DNA of 64,000 bases from Amoebidium appalachense. Lineage: Eukaryota > Ichthyosporea. The stretch's first letter is position 1, and every line of letters starts with the position of its first letter. The position numbers were made by a program, and so were the translations under genes. Below, piece after piece: positions 36,970 to 62,427 of this stretch. The stretch is from assembly GCA_963693365.1 (NCBI GenBank), contig CAVNZM010000012.1:4402001-4466000 (forward strand), in the 5' to 3' direction. The notes beneath the pieces were generated by a model. The model was given only the letters and a program-made list of their open reading frames with translations, had not been told where the DNA came from and searched no databases.

Positions 36970-37557
36970 TTATTGGCTATCAGCTAGCCAATGTACAGCG
37001 TAAGCCGCGGCGGGCACATTTTTGGATTTTACTACAGTACGCATGCCGGCGCATGCACGTGAACAATTCACTGTTAAAAAGAAGGTCGGTGTCATACACG
37101 TCATTTTGTGTACATGCTTAGTTAAAATTGGCACATGAATTTGGGCTGCACAGGTAAGACAGATGACGAGGAACCCTACACTGGTACCTATTGACATGAT
37201 AGTCTCCGTGCTAGCGCTGTGTTGTAGATCCTCGGCCGTCCTGCGAACCGAGTCGCCATGCCCAAGAATAAGCATTAGTAGACACACGATCTCTTCAATG
37301 TCCATGTGCACACTCTCTTTCACGTAAGGCCGCATCTCTTCAATTAACTGGCCTATGACTTCGGGGCTTGCGCGCATGATGTGCAAAACACGACGAGGGT
37401 GTCCCGATTCTAACAGCTCATGAACATATTCCTTTCCAGAGAGTGAGCGTGTGTTTTGCTGCTGCTTGTTTTCAGATGCGTATTGCATAACAATTGCTGC
37501 GCCAGCAGCGGCACACACCACCGCAATAACTGGCAATATCCCTTCAATAACAGACAT
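36970..37557 (-). pseudogene. N-terminal fragment of a PIF/Harbinger nuclease (DUF8040-like domain)
   Basis: Open frame of 195 residues inside the transposon. After a hydrophobic N-terminus it has HPRRVLHIMRASPEVIGQL, then EEIVCLLMLILGHGDSVRR and DLQHSASTETI. This matches the arrangement L.IMR.S...F..L......L....V...E.V..FL.ILGH..S.R......QHS..TI that precedes the nuclease of HARBI1-like proteins. After TETI a possible donor (AATAG/GTACCAG) occurs, and the reading frame then continues into unrelated sequence to its stop. No DDE residues are present, so it cannot encode an active transposase. Confidence 0.75.
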
Positions 37558-38043
37558 TCCAACCTATTGTTAAACAGAGCAAGACTCACTGTCGGTGACT
37601 CGTTTTTGCCGTTCGCTGTAATACTGACTACAGCTGCACCAGCCTATATGCATAGGCGCATACTGAAGGATGATCAATGGTGCGAATAGGGCCAATCAGA
37701 TCTCGTGAACCATGTATCGATCGACATTTTATGTGACCAGTCACGCTCTGACAGCATTTGGAAGGCACCAACCGTATCTAGGCCCTAAAAACGCATACCA
37801 CGATAAATTTTGTAAATACGGTAGATCGTATTTAGGGCCTAAATACGAATACGATTATTGGGGTGCTGCCAAACAGGCCCTTAATGTCAAACTTTGGCAG
37901 CCCTAAGCTTGGTCATCTAATTAGCGCTTGTGGGTGCCTGTGAGCACGCGTTACAGTGTGTTTGTCACCGGGGGGGGGGGGGGAAGGGGGGGGGGGGGGG
38001 GGGGGGGGAGTTCGAATTATGTGCCTGGCCATGGAGGAGAGGT

Positions 38044-38077
<34 letters not shown>

Positions 38078-39616
38078 ATATGGCCATATGGGGGGGGAGG
38101 GGGGGGGCCGGCGGGAAGGGGAGGGGGGGGGGGGGGATACAATGCAGATAAAATGCACAAAATGCATGTACTTACGTGGGTATGATCCTGAACACCTTCG
38201 TCTTTATACATACATAAATAATATTCGGAGGAAGCCAACAGTAAGCTTGCTAGGGGCTAAGCTTACAAAAGGTACAATGCTTTAGGCAAATTGCTGCATT
38301 TTCCAGTACGTGTGTGTACCACAGCGGAACTGTTTAGATCCAAGTCCACGCACAAGATGTGATCTACTAATTTTCAACGCATTTGATTGGTGATTCTCTC
38401 AGTTGATTCACTGTGATTGGTTAAATGCGCACCATACCGCATACCTTTGGGTTCAATTATTATCTGCAGCATGCTTGCTACACACAGGCAACCTCCCTCG
38501 AGGCTCGGGTACATGTAGCATATGTATTCTACAGTATAAATTTTTGCTCACCGCACAAGCTCCATATATATCAATAGCATGTAATACATACACTTTATAA
38601 TAATTCTTTTAGCAATGTTTCGAGGTTTATATGCATGGTCCAGGAATACCGACTTGTGCCAAAAACAAGATTTTAGCACGGAGTTAGCTCTGGCCAGTGC
38701 TGATGACAGTGATGAGTCAGTGATGACGTCGACCCGAAAACGGTCTGCAAGTTTGTCGGCCTTGTGACAGTTTTGACAAAAATAAATATTAGTAACATAT
38801 TAGTACTGTAGCAACTCAGATGCTAGCTGCTTGGGCAGGTCGCTAAATGATTATGTTTGTTGTGTAAAGGGCACATTTTGGCTTGGCCATGGGCGTGTAC
38901 GAATCCCTTTGCATTTGACTTCCTGGACCCATATTTTTCAGCTTTTGTACAGAGCATTTTAGTTAAAGAAATAGGTAATTTTCTAATCATTTCGTTGCGA
39001 TGAGAAATTTGAAAAGATTTTGAAAATCGGTGGGTTGGTTGGTGCGGGAGATAATCTCGGTAGTTGCTATATTAATGATGGATAGAGAGAAAGAGAAAAA
39101 GGGAATGGAATGAGTAGGGTTAATTACTTTAGCAAATTTAGGAATGATCATTTTAGTTTGTGTTAAAGAATTCTTAACCATTTACTTAGCAATGAAAGCT
39201 CAAAGTTTAGCTAAGGATGCAGCGTCCACCTTGATCAAACCGTGCCAAGCTTGTACAGTACAGTAAAAGACTTGGTGCTTGGGGTATACGCTACGCGTAG
39301 CATATTTGTAGGAAATTCTACCCCTAGCCTAATATACAACTCTGTGGTTCAGATATGGTATGATGTAATTCAAACAGGTAACCTTCAATTTATAAGCACT
39401 TTTTTCTGGCACTAAGTGGGCCAATTGTGATGCAGCCCACTAATATTTTGTGCTCATGCACGGTCTTTGCAGAAGTTGTTGTATGTAGTACACGTCGCTA
39501 CGAATGATTTTGTCGGCCAAATTGGCAGAGGGAAATCTGTATGACATCGTTTTACTGCACGTTCTTGACACCATGCCCCTTTTTACACACAACCATTATG
39601 CCATCAATGCTCAAAC

Positions 39617-41315
39617 ATGAGGGAAACCACCGCACCCGACACACCTGCGGGGTGCCCGAATAGCACCGAACGATTTGCACAGGCAGTCTCCCTCTCTGTA
39701 TACCTCTTCGTTACCCCTGTTCTGTTTATCATCGTGCCCGCGTTATCGGCTGCGTACTGGCGACACCGAGACAAATTCCCTATACGCGAACAATGGCCAT
39801 TACAGACGCTCTTCATCATGGCAACATGCATGCTCTGGACAACACAGCAGCTCGTTCAGGTCCTAGTAGAGGCCGGTCCCAGACTTTTCACATCTACATG
39901 GTGTGATGCACCCGCGTCGGCGAGCGACTTCTACATTAGGGCCACGTTAGATTTTGTGTGGTACACTTGTTCTCAGAGCCTTGCCTGTCAGTTTCTTGGT
40001 CGATGTGTTAGAGTGTACTACACGCGTTTTGTTTACACGATCCATGCACAAGGGGCAATCGACGAGAAACTGATCCCTGCCTTGTGGCCCGCCGAAGATG
40101 ATTCACTCACGGATTCAGGTTCTGTAAGGAGCGGCACACGCGGGAGCATATTCAACGGGGAGCAATCGCAAAGCCGAAGGAGCAGCTTTTTTACAAGTCT
40201 GTCCACCCAATCACCACCACTACCATGCAACGAGCTTTTTGAAAAACTCAAACCACCCAAGCGCATTGTTTTTGCGAGATTTTTTCGCTTGGTATGGATA
40301 TAAGATCCTATGGATCGCCCTCCAGGTGCTGGGGATTGGTTGTTGGGTTCTACAGGTTCAAAAACATGACCAGGCCACGTATGAGTTTTTCTACGACGCG
40401 ACGTCCTACGTTGAGTTTGGGGTACGCGGGGTGCTTGTGCCCATCGTCACCGCCATCTGCGGGTACCTGTTTTTGAGGGATACGATATCGTTTGACGACA
40501 CCAAGCAGCTCACCATTCAGATATACGCACTGGGGGTATGGCAGTTACTTAGTATAACACCTCTAATATTAGATCTTAAAGATCTGAAAGAGCTCGATGC
40601 CGTCCATGCCATCTTTGGTGAAATGGGCTCAATCTTGCTGAGCTTCGTGCCCATCACGACATGCATCATTTTTGTGTCCATTCTGCTCGTCTGGCCTATC
40701 CACATGGTTCGAACAAGCAAAAGGCACGCCGCCCTCCAGCCCGCAAATTTACGCGAACACAACTCGGTCGACAGCCAAACCGACGCGGAACTGAACGCGT
40801 GCATAAGCGACCCAGGCGTACGGAACGAATTTCGCCGGTTTTTGGCGCGGCAGTACGCGCTTGAAAACCTACAGTTTTACCTTGTGGTCGAGTCCTACCG
40901 TGACGCGGTATACGGCGCGATACGAAAATCGACACATGCAGAGGAGAGATGTGCCGGTTTTGCCGAAAATGTCTTCCACGCGTTTCTCGCCAGCGACAGT
41001 AAATACCAGGTCAACCTACCATGCGAAACTATCGCGACAATAGAGACGTTTATGAAACAGAGGCAGGCCGCCATTGCCGCCGAGGCAAAAACGAGACCGT
41101 GTCCTCGCACTTCGGAGGCTTCTTCACGCACGCATTCGCTGAAAAAGCCGCAGCACCTGTTCCCAAACTGCGACAGCCAATCTTCGGAGTTGCTGGAGTC
41201 GGATTTGACGTGGGGGACGCTCTTTGATGAGGCACAAAAATACGTTTTTGTTATTTTGAAAATGGACCTTTTGCCCCGGTTTTTGGCGGATCGCGCGGAG
41301 TCTGTGCCTGTTTGA
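39617..41315 (+). CDS. Seven-transmembrane RGS protein A (single-base frameshift)
   Basis: Intronless gene of about 565 residues, paralogue of the gene at 44099. Predicted role: a plasma-membrane receptor-like regulator whose C-terminal RGS domain stimulates GTP hydrolysis by G-alpha, as in AtRGS1-type 7TM-RGS proteins. Helices 1-3 lie in the first ~135 residues (KFPIREQWP motif between 1 and 2), then a ~75-residue Ser-rich cytosolic loop, helices 4-7, then the RGS box: CISDPGVRNEFRRFLARQ, ENLQFYLVVESYRD, an insert, and LFDEAQKYVFVILKMD. Two open frames (39617-40303 and 40239-41315) join if one T is surplus in the T6 run at 40280-40285, giving ARFFAWYGYKILW at the start of helix 4, in line with the paralogue. 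A sequencing error is more likely than a pseudogene, because both halves are fully open and conserved. Confidence 0.85.
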
Positions 41316-41577
41316 AAATTTAAATATGCTATGATTTGCATGTATGCTGTTGAATATTTAGAACATGTGAATGAAATTGCGCCTACCTGGCTTTCAAATG
41401 TATTGATGAAGGGACAGCATGTATCGTTTTGTTGCTGTTGTTTTTTTGTTGGTGGTGTGGGTATCTGCTTTTTTAAAAAAGGAGCTATCGGTAGAGTTTT
41501 CAGGAATGCGCGCGCTCTGGCACACAAACACACGAGCACACACGAGCACAAGCATGCAAAAACACACACACTTGTGT

Positions 41578-41637
<60 letters not shown>

Positions 41638-42396
41638 ATATGCATACACACCGTGGTGAGCATGCACAGGTCCCCTGTGGGGACGGTGGCGGGGTTGGGG
41701 TTGGGGTTGGGAAGGGGGGGGGGGGGGGGGGGGGGGGCAAACATAACCATACCTACAATCACATTCAACTTGGTTTTAGATTTCTAGGCTACGGAAAGGT
41801 GTTTAAGTTTTGCACGAATTTAGCTCCGTTGAAAAATAATTGATTGTACGCGATGTGCCTACGACCTCTTGCAGTAAAAGAATTTATTATGCTATGGGAC
41901 ACATCAGAGGCTGGAATATATTATTCGTGAAGATGCTATATCCCTAATGGTGTGTACTATATCCATTTGCATGCTTTAAGACAAAGAGAAGACGGGATCT
42001 ATTGGAAGCTAGTCCATGCATGGAAGGAGAGGCCGAGGCTTTCTCTATAATAGAAAGCTCTGAGTCCGGATCCCCCCCCCCCCCCCCCCCCCCCCCCCTC
42101 TTCCTCCCCTCCTTCCCCCGTCCGACAAGCTTCTCTCAGTTCTGTTCCCCTCCTATGCTTCCTGCTTGCCCGTTCGACGGTCGTTGAATGTACACTCCTG
42201 CAGGAAACTGGCGTCTACTACCGGCCCGGGCAGGGTTGTTCATATCGCGACTCAAGTGGTCACAATCTGCAGAGTGTTCAAGCTTCCGATTCGAGGGTTC
42301 TCTAACGGATTCGTGTTTAAGCTTAAGTGCAGCTGCATCCTCGCTCGGCCGGCTTCCCTTCTTCAAGTGACACACGTGTGCCCGTCTCTCTCTCCA

Positions 42397-42434
<38 letters not shown>

Positions 42435-42441
42435 TTCTTCC

Positions 42442-42534
<93 letters not shown>

Positions 42535-42546
42535 CTCTCTCTCCCT

Positions 42547-42628
<82 letters not shown>

Positions 42629-42775
42629 GCTGTGTGTGATATGTGTGTGTGTGCGTATGTATGTGTGTGTGCGTGTGAGAGTGTGTGTGAGTGTGTGTGT
42701 GTGTGTGACACAATGTGCCCCCCCCCCCCCCCCCCTTTCTCTCCCTGTTTGTGTGCTGTGTGTGTGTGTGTGTAT

Positions 42776-42832
<57 letters not shown>

Positions 42833-43073
42833 CGCGTGTGTGTACGGTGTCCCAATTACCCCCCCCCCCCCCCCCCCCCCCCACACACACACAAAAGAAA
42901 AAAATAACGAAAAGAAAATAGAAAGAAAAGAAAAAAGAAAAAGAAGGCGGGGAAAAAAAATGGGCACAGTAACTGGGGGGAGGGAGGGGGGTACATGATT
43001 GAATTTGGCCGTGTGGCCCGGGGGGCGGGGGAGATGATGAAGGAGGAAGTCCCCGGGAGGTTGGGAGGAAAAG

Positions 43074-43118
<45 letters not shown>

Positions 43119-43253
43119 GGGAGGGGAGGAGGGGAGCGAGGGTTGGGAGGAGGGGGGGTAAAGGGGTGGGGAGGGGGTTATTGGACACCGGCGGATTTAA
43201 AGGGAGATACGGAATTGATTCTGGCCCGGGACTGGGGCAGAGAATGAAGGGAA

Positions 43254-43288
<35 letters not shown>

Positions 43289-44098
43289 CAAGACGCCGTT
43301 CCAGATCCATATGTACTGTAATAACCAGTCGATAATTATCAGAGTTTTGCCTATCTACCGAAGAATACTAGAGCATGCATATGCATACCCATGACATATG
43401 CACGCATTGTATAACCTTCACGGCAGGCCAGAACACAACAATCGATATCTCCAGGTGCTCACGTTCCTTTCCTTCGTCGAAAAGCCTCTTATTAGCCTTG
43501 CCATGTCGCCATCAGGCTCCGCAGATCTCCAACCAACCTTGGGTTGACGAATCACTGCACACCAAAATAGCCAAAATAAGTTAAATTGTTTCAAAAAGTT
43601 GATTGGGCAAATACGCACCCTAGCTCAGTAAAAACGATTGGTCAAAAAAGGCGGGCCGCGGCCGCCGCACCCAGGGAAAAATTGCTTCTGGAATGTGAAT
43701 GCCGCCCGGCACAGGGCTGCAGCCTGCAGTGTCAACGTTGTTGCGTTGGCAAGGCGCGTCCGCCATGCTCCCTCAGTACTCGCATCGGTCACGGCACAGC
43801 ACAAGAATCATAACAGGCCAACAAAGTGAACGAAAAACGAAATTTGGGCTTTTTTCTCTCTTTCTGCTGTTAACAAGCGAACATGTAGGGTTGACATGCA
43901 TGGCGAATGTCTGGAAAAACTAAGCACACTAATTCACGTTTCTTACATCACGACGAGCTGGCAACTCTCAACTTGAATGCTGTTATAGGAAGCCCCAGAG
44001 AGGGCTTTTTTTCTTCTGGTCCCCCAACCCTAGAAAACGTGCTGTAGTATTATTGAACGTGGCGCTGTGCCACTTGTTTTTGCAAAAAGGTTGCCAAA
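41316..44098. other. Spacer between the two 7TM-RGS genes
   Basis: Mostly low-complexity DNA: (CA)n at 41580-41632, C tract at 42070-42098, a long CT array (42373-42625), (TG)n at 42760-42830, and G tracts at 43078-43117 and 43255-43286. The last 700 bp are ordinary sequence and should include the promoter of the second gene. No gene recognised. Confidence 0.6.
42373..42625. repeat. (CT)n microsatellite, about 250 bp, slightly interrupted
   Basis: Homopyrimidine plus strand with TTTC and CCCT interruptions. It produces Leu-Ser and Arg-Glu open frames that are not genes. Mirror-repeat homopurine/homopyrimidine DNA of this kind can adopt triplex structure. Confidence 0.95.
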
Positions 44099-45886
44099 AT
44101 GACACTCGAGCCCAATCCAGACAGTTGTTGGAATGCCCTTCCAGGTAGTGGTGGGCAAGCTGTAATGTGGACATACATAATTCTGACACTACCCCTATTT
44201 CTTGCTGTTTTCCTTCTCTGCTGGTATTTCTGGACCCAACGAACGAAGTTCCCCATCCATGAACAATGGCCACACCAGTCTCTTGCAATCATGGGCATCC
44301 TCCTTGTATGGGTTGCACAGACGCTGGCTCGTGCTCTTTTCACCTATGTCCCACTAAGTAACTTGGCTGTTCGACACTGGTGCTATAACGTAGGAGACCC
44401 GGAGCTCTACTATATATCGTCCACACTCGACTTTCTGTGGTATAGTTGTGTGATGGCACTCACCTGCCTTGTGATGGGCCGTTCCTTCGGTGTCTACTTC
44501 ACCCGTTACACATACGCCCAGCGAGCAAAAAACGACGTCGATGAACGTTTGTCAGTTCTGTGGATGATATCTGCAAACGTGCAACCTAGAAACACCAGCA
44601 TGGCTACGACGGCAAACGGCAGTGAAGCCACGTTGCTGAGCAGCAGCCATGATAATAATATTTCACAGTCGTCTTTGATGCACATGCAGACATCGGCGTC
44701 CTTAATCCGTGGGCCACTGCAACCGGCAGAGTTTGATGGCCTACCCGCCAACGAAAGACCGAAGAAACTGAAGAAAGTCTCGATTATGTCTGCAAAATCC
44801 GAAGACACCACGAAAAGCCTGTTCGGGGAAAGCCAAAACTGGGATTCCTTGGCGCCAGCCATGGCTTCTTTCTTTTCCAGCATTGGCTACCTTATCCTAT
44901 TCCTTCTCTTTGAGGTGGCAGGAATGGTGTGTTGGTTTCTACAACTCAGCAACCCGGACGAAAGCACATACAACTACTACTACGACGTCACATCCATTCT
45001 CGAGTTCATCCTCCGGGGCGTAATGGTACCACTCACGGCAATATTCTCCACCTACCTTCTCGTAACAATGAGAGTGGCATTCGACGACAACCGACAGGTG
45101 ACCCAACAGACCTTTCTGGTCACTTTATGGCTCGTATTGTGGGTGATTCCGTTGGTGTTGGATATGAAAGTTGTTGATATCGAAGCTGGCACTATCCTTC
45201 TGGACATCATGCCGATAACAACTGCAGTCGTTTTTCTTGCTCTTCTGATTGGCTGGCCGGTGGCATGTGTGGCATGGGTCACATGGAAAGTGCGAAGGGC
45301 AGCCCCCCGTATGCTTCAGCGAACTGCCAGCGCTATGGACGCAGCCAAGGCGGTAGACATTGACATCCAAAAATGCCTCTCAGACCCTACCCGCCGCGCG
45401 CAATTCCGAAACTTCCTCATCAAGCAATTTGCCGTCGAGAATCTTCAGTTCTATCTCGTGGTTGCTTCCTATCGGGAGAAAATCGTGAAAGCAGTCAAGC
45501 ACGGCGGTGGCGAGTTACGGTGCTTAGCATACGCCTTACACGTCTACGACACGTTCCTTTCCGCAGACAGCAAGTGCCAAGTCAATGTTCCAGGCACCGT
45601 TCTAGATACCATTACCGATTACATCACCCTCAAATCCGCACAACTAAGGTGTAAATCACCAGCAGCCACCGTTCGTCCTGAAAGAGTGTCGGTCACTGTG
45701 CACGACGGTGTCCCGTTCGAGCAAATCCCTACCGATGTCAAGCTTGAGACAAATGAAATGACGCAAGCGCAGGTCGAAGAGTGGGCAGGGCTGTATGACG
45801 CGGCGCAGAAGCACGTGTACCTGATTCTGCGAATGGATCAGTACCCGAGATACAAGTCTGAGTGCGGCAAGGAAGGCAAAGTCTAG
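44099..45886 (+). CDS. Seven-transmembrane RGS protein B
   Basis: Intact, intronless 595-residue gene; ATG at 44099 with A at -3. Seven hydrophobic segments lie at about residues 22-45, 63-85, 102-128, 262-285, 300-325, 345-365 and 370-400. A long polar loop of about 110 residues separates helices 3 and 4. The RGS domain occupies roughly residues 420-590: CLSDPTRRAQFRNFLIKQ, ENLQFYLVVASYRE, DTFLSADSKCQVNV, then after an insert LYDAAQKHVYLILRMDQYPR. The order ENLQFY...AQ..V...M..D.YPR is that of RGS boxes. The predicted role is a GTPase activator for G-alpha coupled to a 7TM sensor; the ligand is unknown. It shares KFPI.EQWP..L and the STLDF.WY.C motif with protein A, so the two arose by tandem duplication. 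Confidence 0.93.
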   Translation: MTLEPNPDSCWNALPGSGGQAVMWTYIILTLPLFLAVFLLCWYFWTQRTKFPIHEQWPHQSLAIMGILLVWVAQTLARALFTYVPLSNLAVRHWCYNVGDPELYYISSTLDFLWYSCVMALTCLVMGRSFGVYFTRYTYAQRAKNDVDERLSVLWMISANVQPRNTSMATTANGSEATLLSSSHDNNISQSSLMHMQTSASLIRGPLQPAEFDGLPANERPKKLKKVSIMSAKSEDTTKSLFGESQNWDSLAPAMASFFSSIGYLILFLLFEVAGMVCWFLQLSNPDESTYNYYYDVTSILEFILRGVMVPLTAIFSTYLLVTMRVAFDDNRQVTQQTFLVTLWLVLWVIPLVLDMKVVDIEAGTILLDIMPITTAVVFLALLIGWPVACVAWVTWKVRRAAPRMLQRTASAMDAAKAVDIDIQKCLSDPTRRAQFRNFLIKQFAVENLQFYLVVASYREKIVKAVKHGGGELRCLAYALHVYDTFLSADSKCQVNVPGTVLDTITDYITLKSAQLRCKSPAATVRPERVSVTVHDGVPFEQIPTDVKLETNEMTQAQVEEWAGLYDAAQKHVYLILRMDQYPRYKSECGKEGKV

Positions 45887-46882
45887 CAGCGAAAAAACGA
45901 CCGTGGAACCCATCTATACACTAACCACCGAACTTCAAGCGCTTTTAAATTGAACATATTCATTATGAATCCTGGAGTTGCGCAATAGTAATAGTACATT
46001 AGAAAGTCTACTTGTATCGAATCTTTTTTTTGAATCCTTCTGTAACTCTTTGCTGTAGCTTCAATCACGATATGCACACCGTTTCTTGGCTACCTTGTCT
46101 CTGAATATAATGATACAAAAATTATCTGTACACTTCAAATGATACTGAGTCTCGTAAGCAGCGGCCGGAAATATATGCAAAATCAAATTATTGTACCATG
46201 TATGATTCCTGCTACTAGTCGTTTGTTATGTTGTTTTATTCTGTTCAAATTAGAGCGGATTGGTTCAAACAATATTTAGTCATAGCCTCTTATCTCTCTC
46301 TTTAATCATGTGCCCACCCCCCCCCCCCCCCCCCCCCCCCCCGGACTTTTAAAGACAATTTGATTAGTACTGTAACCGCAGAGCCTTTTCTTTAAATTGG
46401 TTATTGATTTGATTATTTGTAGTCATTATCTGAGATTTGTTCCCGCTTTACTCTGCCTAACGAAGGAACACAGGCTATGCCTAAGGCTGAACAATGAACA
46501 CGTGCACGGCCTGGCAAGGCTACATTCCTTGACTAGCTAAGGGGGTCTCATGTGTAACATCATCTCCTCCCCTCCCCCCCCCACACCCACCCACCGAGGC
46601 TAACTCATTGTGCTCAATCCCCTCAGAGCTCTCCTCCCCTCTTGAAGTCCACCTCCCCTTTCCCCCTACCCCCCCATCCCGGGCCACCAAACACACATAC
46701 GCACACCTGCCGCTATTCTGTCAAGCAGGTATGTAAAGGAGCTGGCAGTGCGCAATACTACGTAGAAAACATGCATGCTTGCACACCGAAATTCCCAACT
46801 TTGCGTGCACAAAAAACATATGCAAACTCACCCACAGACACACATTGTCACACACATGTACACAGTGACAAAACACACACAC

Positions 46883-46913
<31 letters not shown>

Positions 46914-46973
46914 TGCACACACGCACGCACACACGCACACACGCACACACGCACACACACATGCACACAGTGT

Positions 46974-47017
<44 letters not shown>

Positions 47018-48088
47018 AAAACTGTACACACACGCATTATACACGCTCAAACTTTCAATTGTCGAATATAAATCGACACACACACACATGTACGTACACA
47101 CACGCGCGCACACGCACACACACACACACACACGTACATACACATGCACATGCTGCACACCCCCAAACACGAACACCACGTGGGCCGCATAGAGCACACA
47201 ACCTGCCACATGCAAGCCTACTTAAATATCGTGATACACATCAACACGTACACACACACACGCACATGCACACATTTGCACACGCACACGCACTCACTGG
47301 CACACGCCGCCGCGCACACGCACTCGCAAACGCCATACCCAAACGCAAAAACACATGCACAAGCACACACACACGGCCAAAATTTAAAGGCATCGAGTCA
47401 GTCACACCTGCACCAGAGCTGCTGAGAACCCATGCACATGTAAACGTGTTCACACGGACACGCGCAGATTGAGCACACGCGTACGAACAATGGGTGAGGC
47501 CCGTACGCGTGGCATGGGCGGACACACCGTGACAAGCGTATGCACAGGTGAGGCACACATTGACCCACACTAACACATGTACAAACACCATACACACATA
47601 GGCAGAGGGCCGCAAGGCCTGTATATGTGCGTGTGTGTTCTTTTTCTTTTTTTGCCTGTGCCTGTGCTTGTAGTGTACCTGTGCGATGCTTGTGAATGGG
47701 TGCTTGTTTTCGTTTTGCATGCTTGTGCATGTGCGTGTATATACATGTACATGTTGGCGACGATCATGTTATGATTGCGCAAACTCTACTGAGCCACTAC
47801 CTGACTTTTGATTGGCTGCAAGTGAATTTTGGCGGGAAATCTCTTTGGATTATCAAATCTGCTCCGCCGGCAAAAAGCCTGGCGAAAAGGTGAAGGCTTC
47901 GAACACGGACTGTGCTGTTTTTAGAACGGAGTAATTGTTGTATGGGATAGCTCTCTAGCAGGTTGGCTGGCAAGTTAAAATTCTAGGAATAAGAGTAAGA
48001 GGGGAGGGTGGAAACAAGCAGACACGGGCCTGCCAACATATAAGAGTAAGAGGGGAGGGTGGAAACAAGCAGACACGGGCCTGCCAAC
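45887..48088. other. Spacer upstream of the SPO22-like gene
   Basis: Contains a C tract (46315-46342), an extended imperfect CA-rich stretch (about 46690-47380) and, at its end, a CCAAT box in reverse (ATTGG near 47809) and a 51-bp tandem duplication that abuts the start codon at 48089. No gene recognised; the large open frames here are CA-repeat artefacts. Confidence 0.55.

Positions 48089-48090
<2 letters not shown>
47990..48090. repeat. Tandem duplication, period 51 bp, covering the SPO22-like start codon
   Basis: Two copies of a unit starting TAAGAGTAAGAGGGGAGGG and ending GGGCCTGCCAACAT, at 47990-48040 and 48041-48090. The second copy runs into ATGG, the proposed start codon; the first has ATA at the same place. 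Confidence 0.93.

Positions 48091-62427
<14,337 letters not shown>

Larger units (their letters stand above)
36752..37880. mobile_element. PIF/Harbinger-type DNA transposon, internally deleted
   Basis: A 1,129-bp element with terminal inverted repeats starting GGGCCTGTTTGG, then T/C, then AGC. The repeats extend about 55 bp in imperfect form through ATCGTATTCGTATTTAGG and TAAATACG. It is flanked by the 3-bp duplication TTA (36749-36751 and 37881-37883), the PIF/Harbinger hallmark. It carries the N-terminal part of a Harbinger nuclease gene on the minus strand but no DDE catalytic region, so it is non-autonomous. Confidence 0.85.
35550..39616. other. Spacer between CK2 alpha and the first 7TM-RGS gene
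   Basis: No host gene recognised. It contains the PIF/Harbinger derivative (36752-37880), G-rich homopolymers (37971-38140) and otherwise ordinary, less repetitive DNA (38200-39600) with short unconvincing open frames. The promoter of the gene at 39617 should lie in its right part. Confidence 0.55.

Noticed and set aside
42136-42967. Arg-Glu and Leu-Ser rich open frames
   Set aside because: Pure products of the (CT)n array and adjoining (TG)n array.
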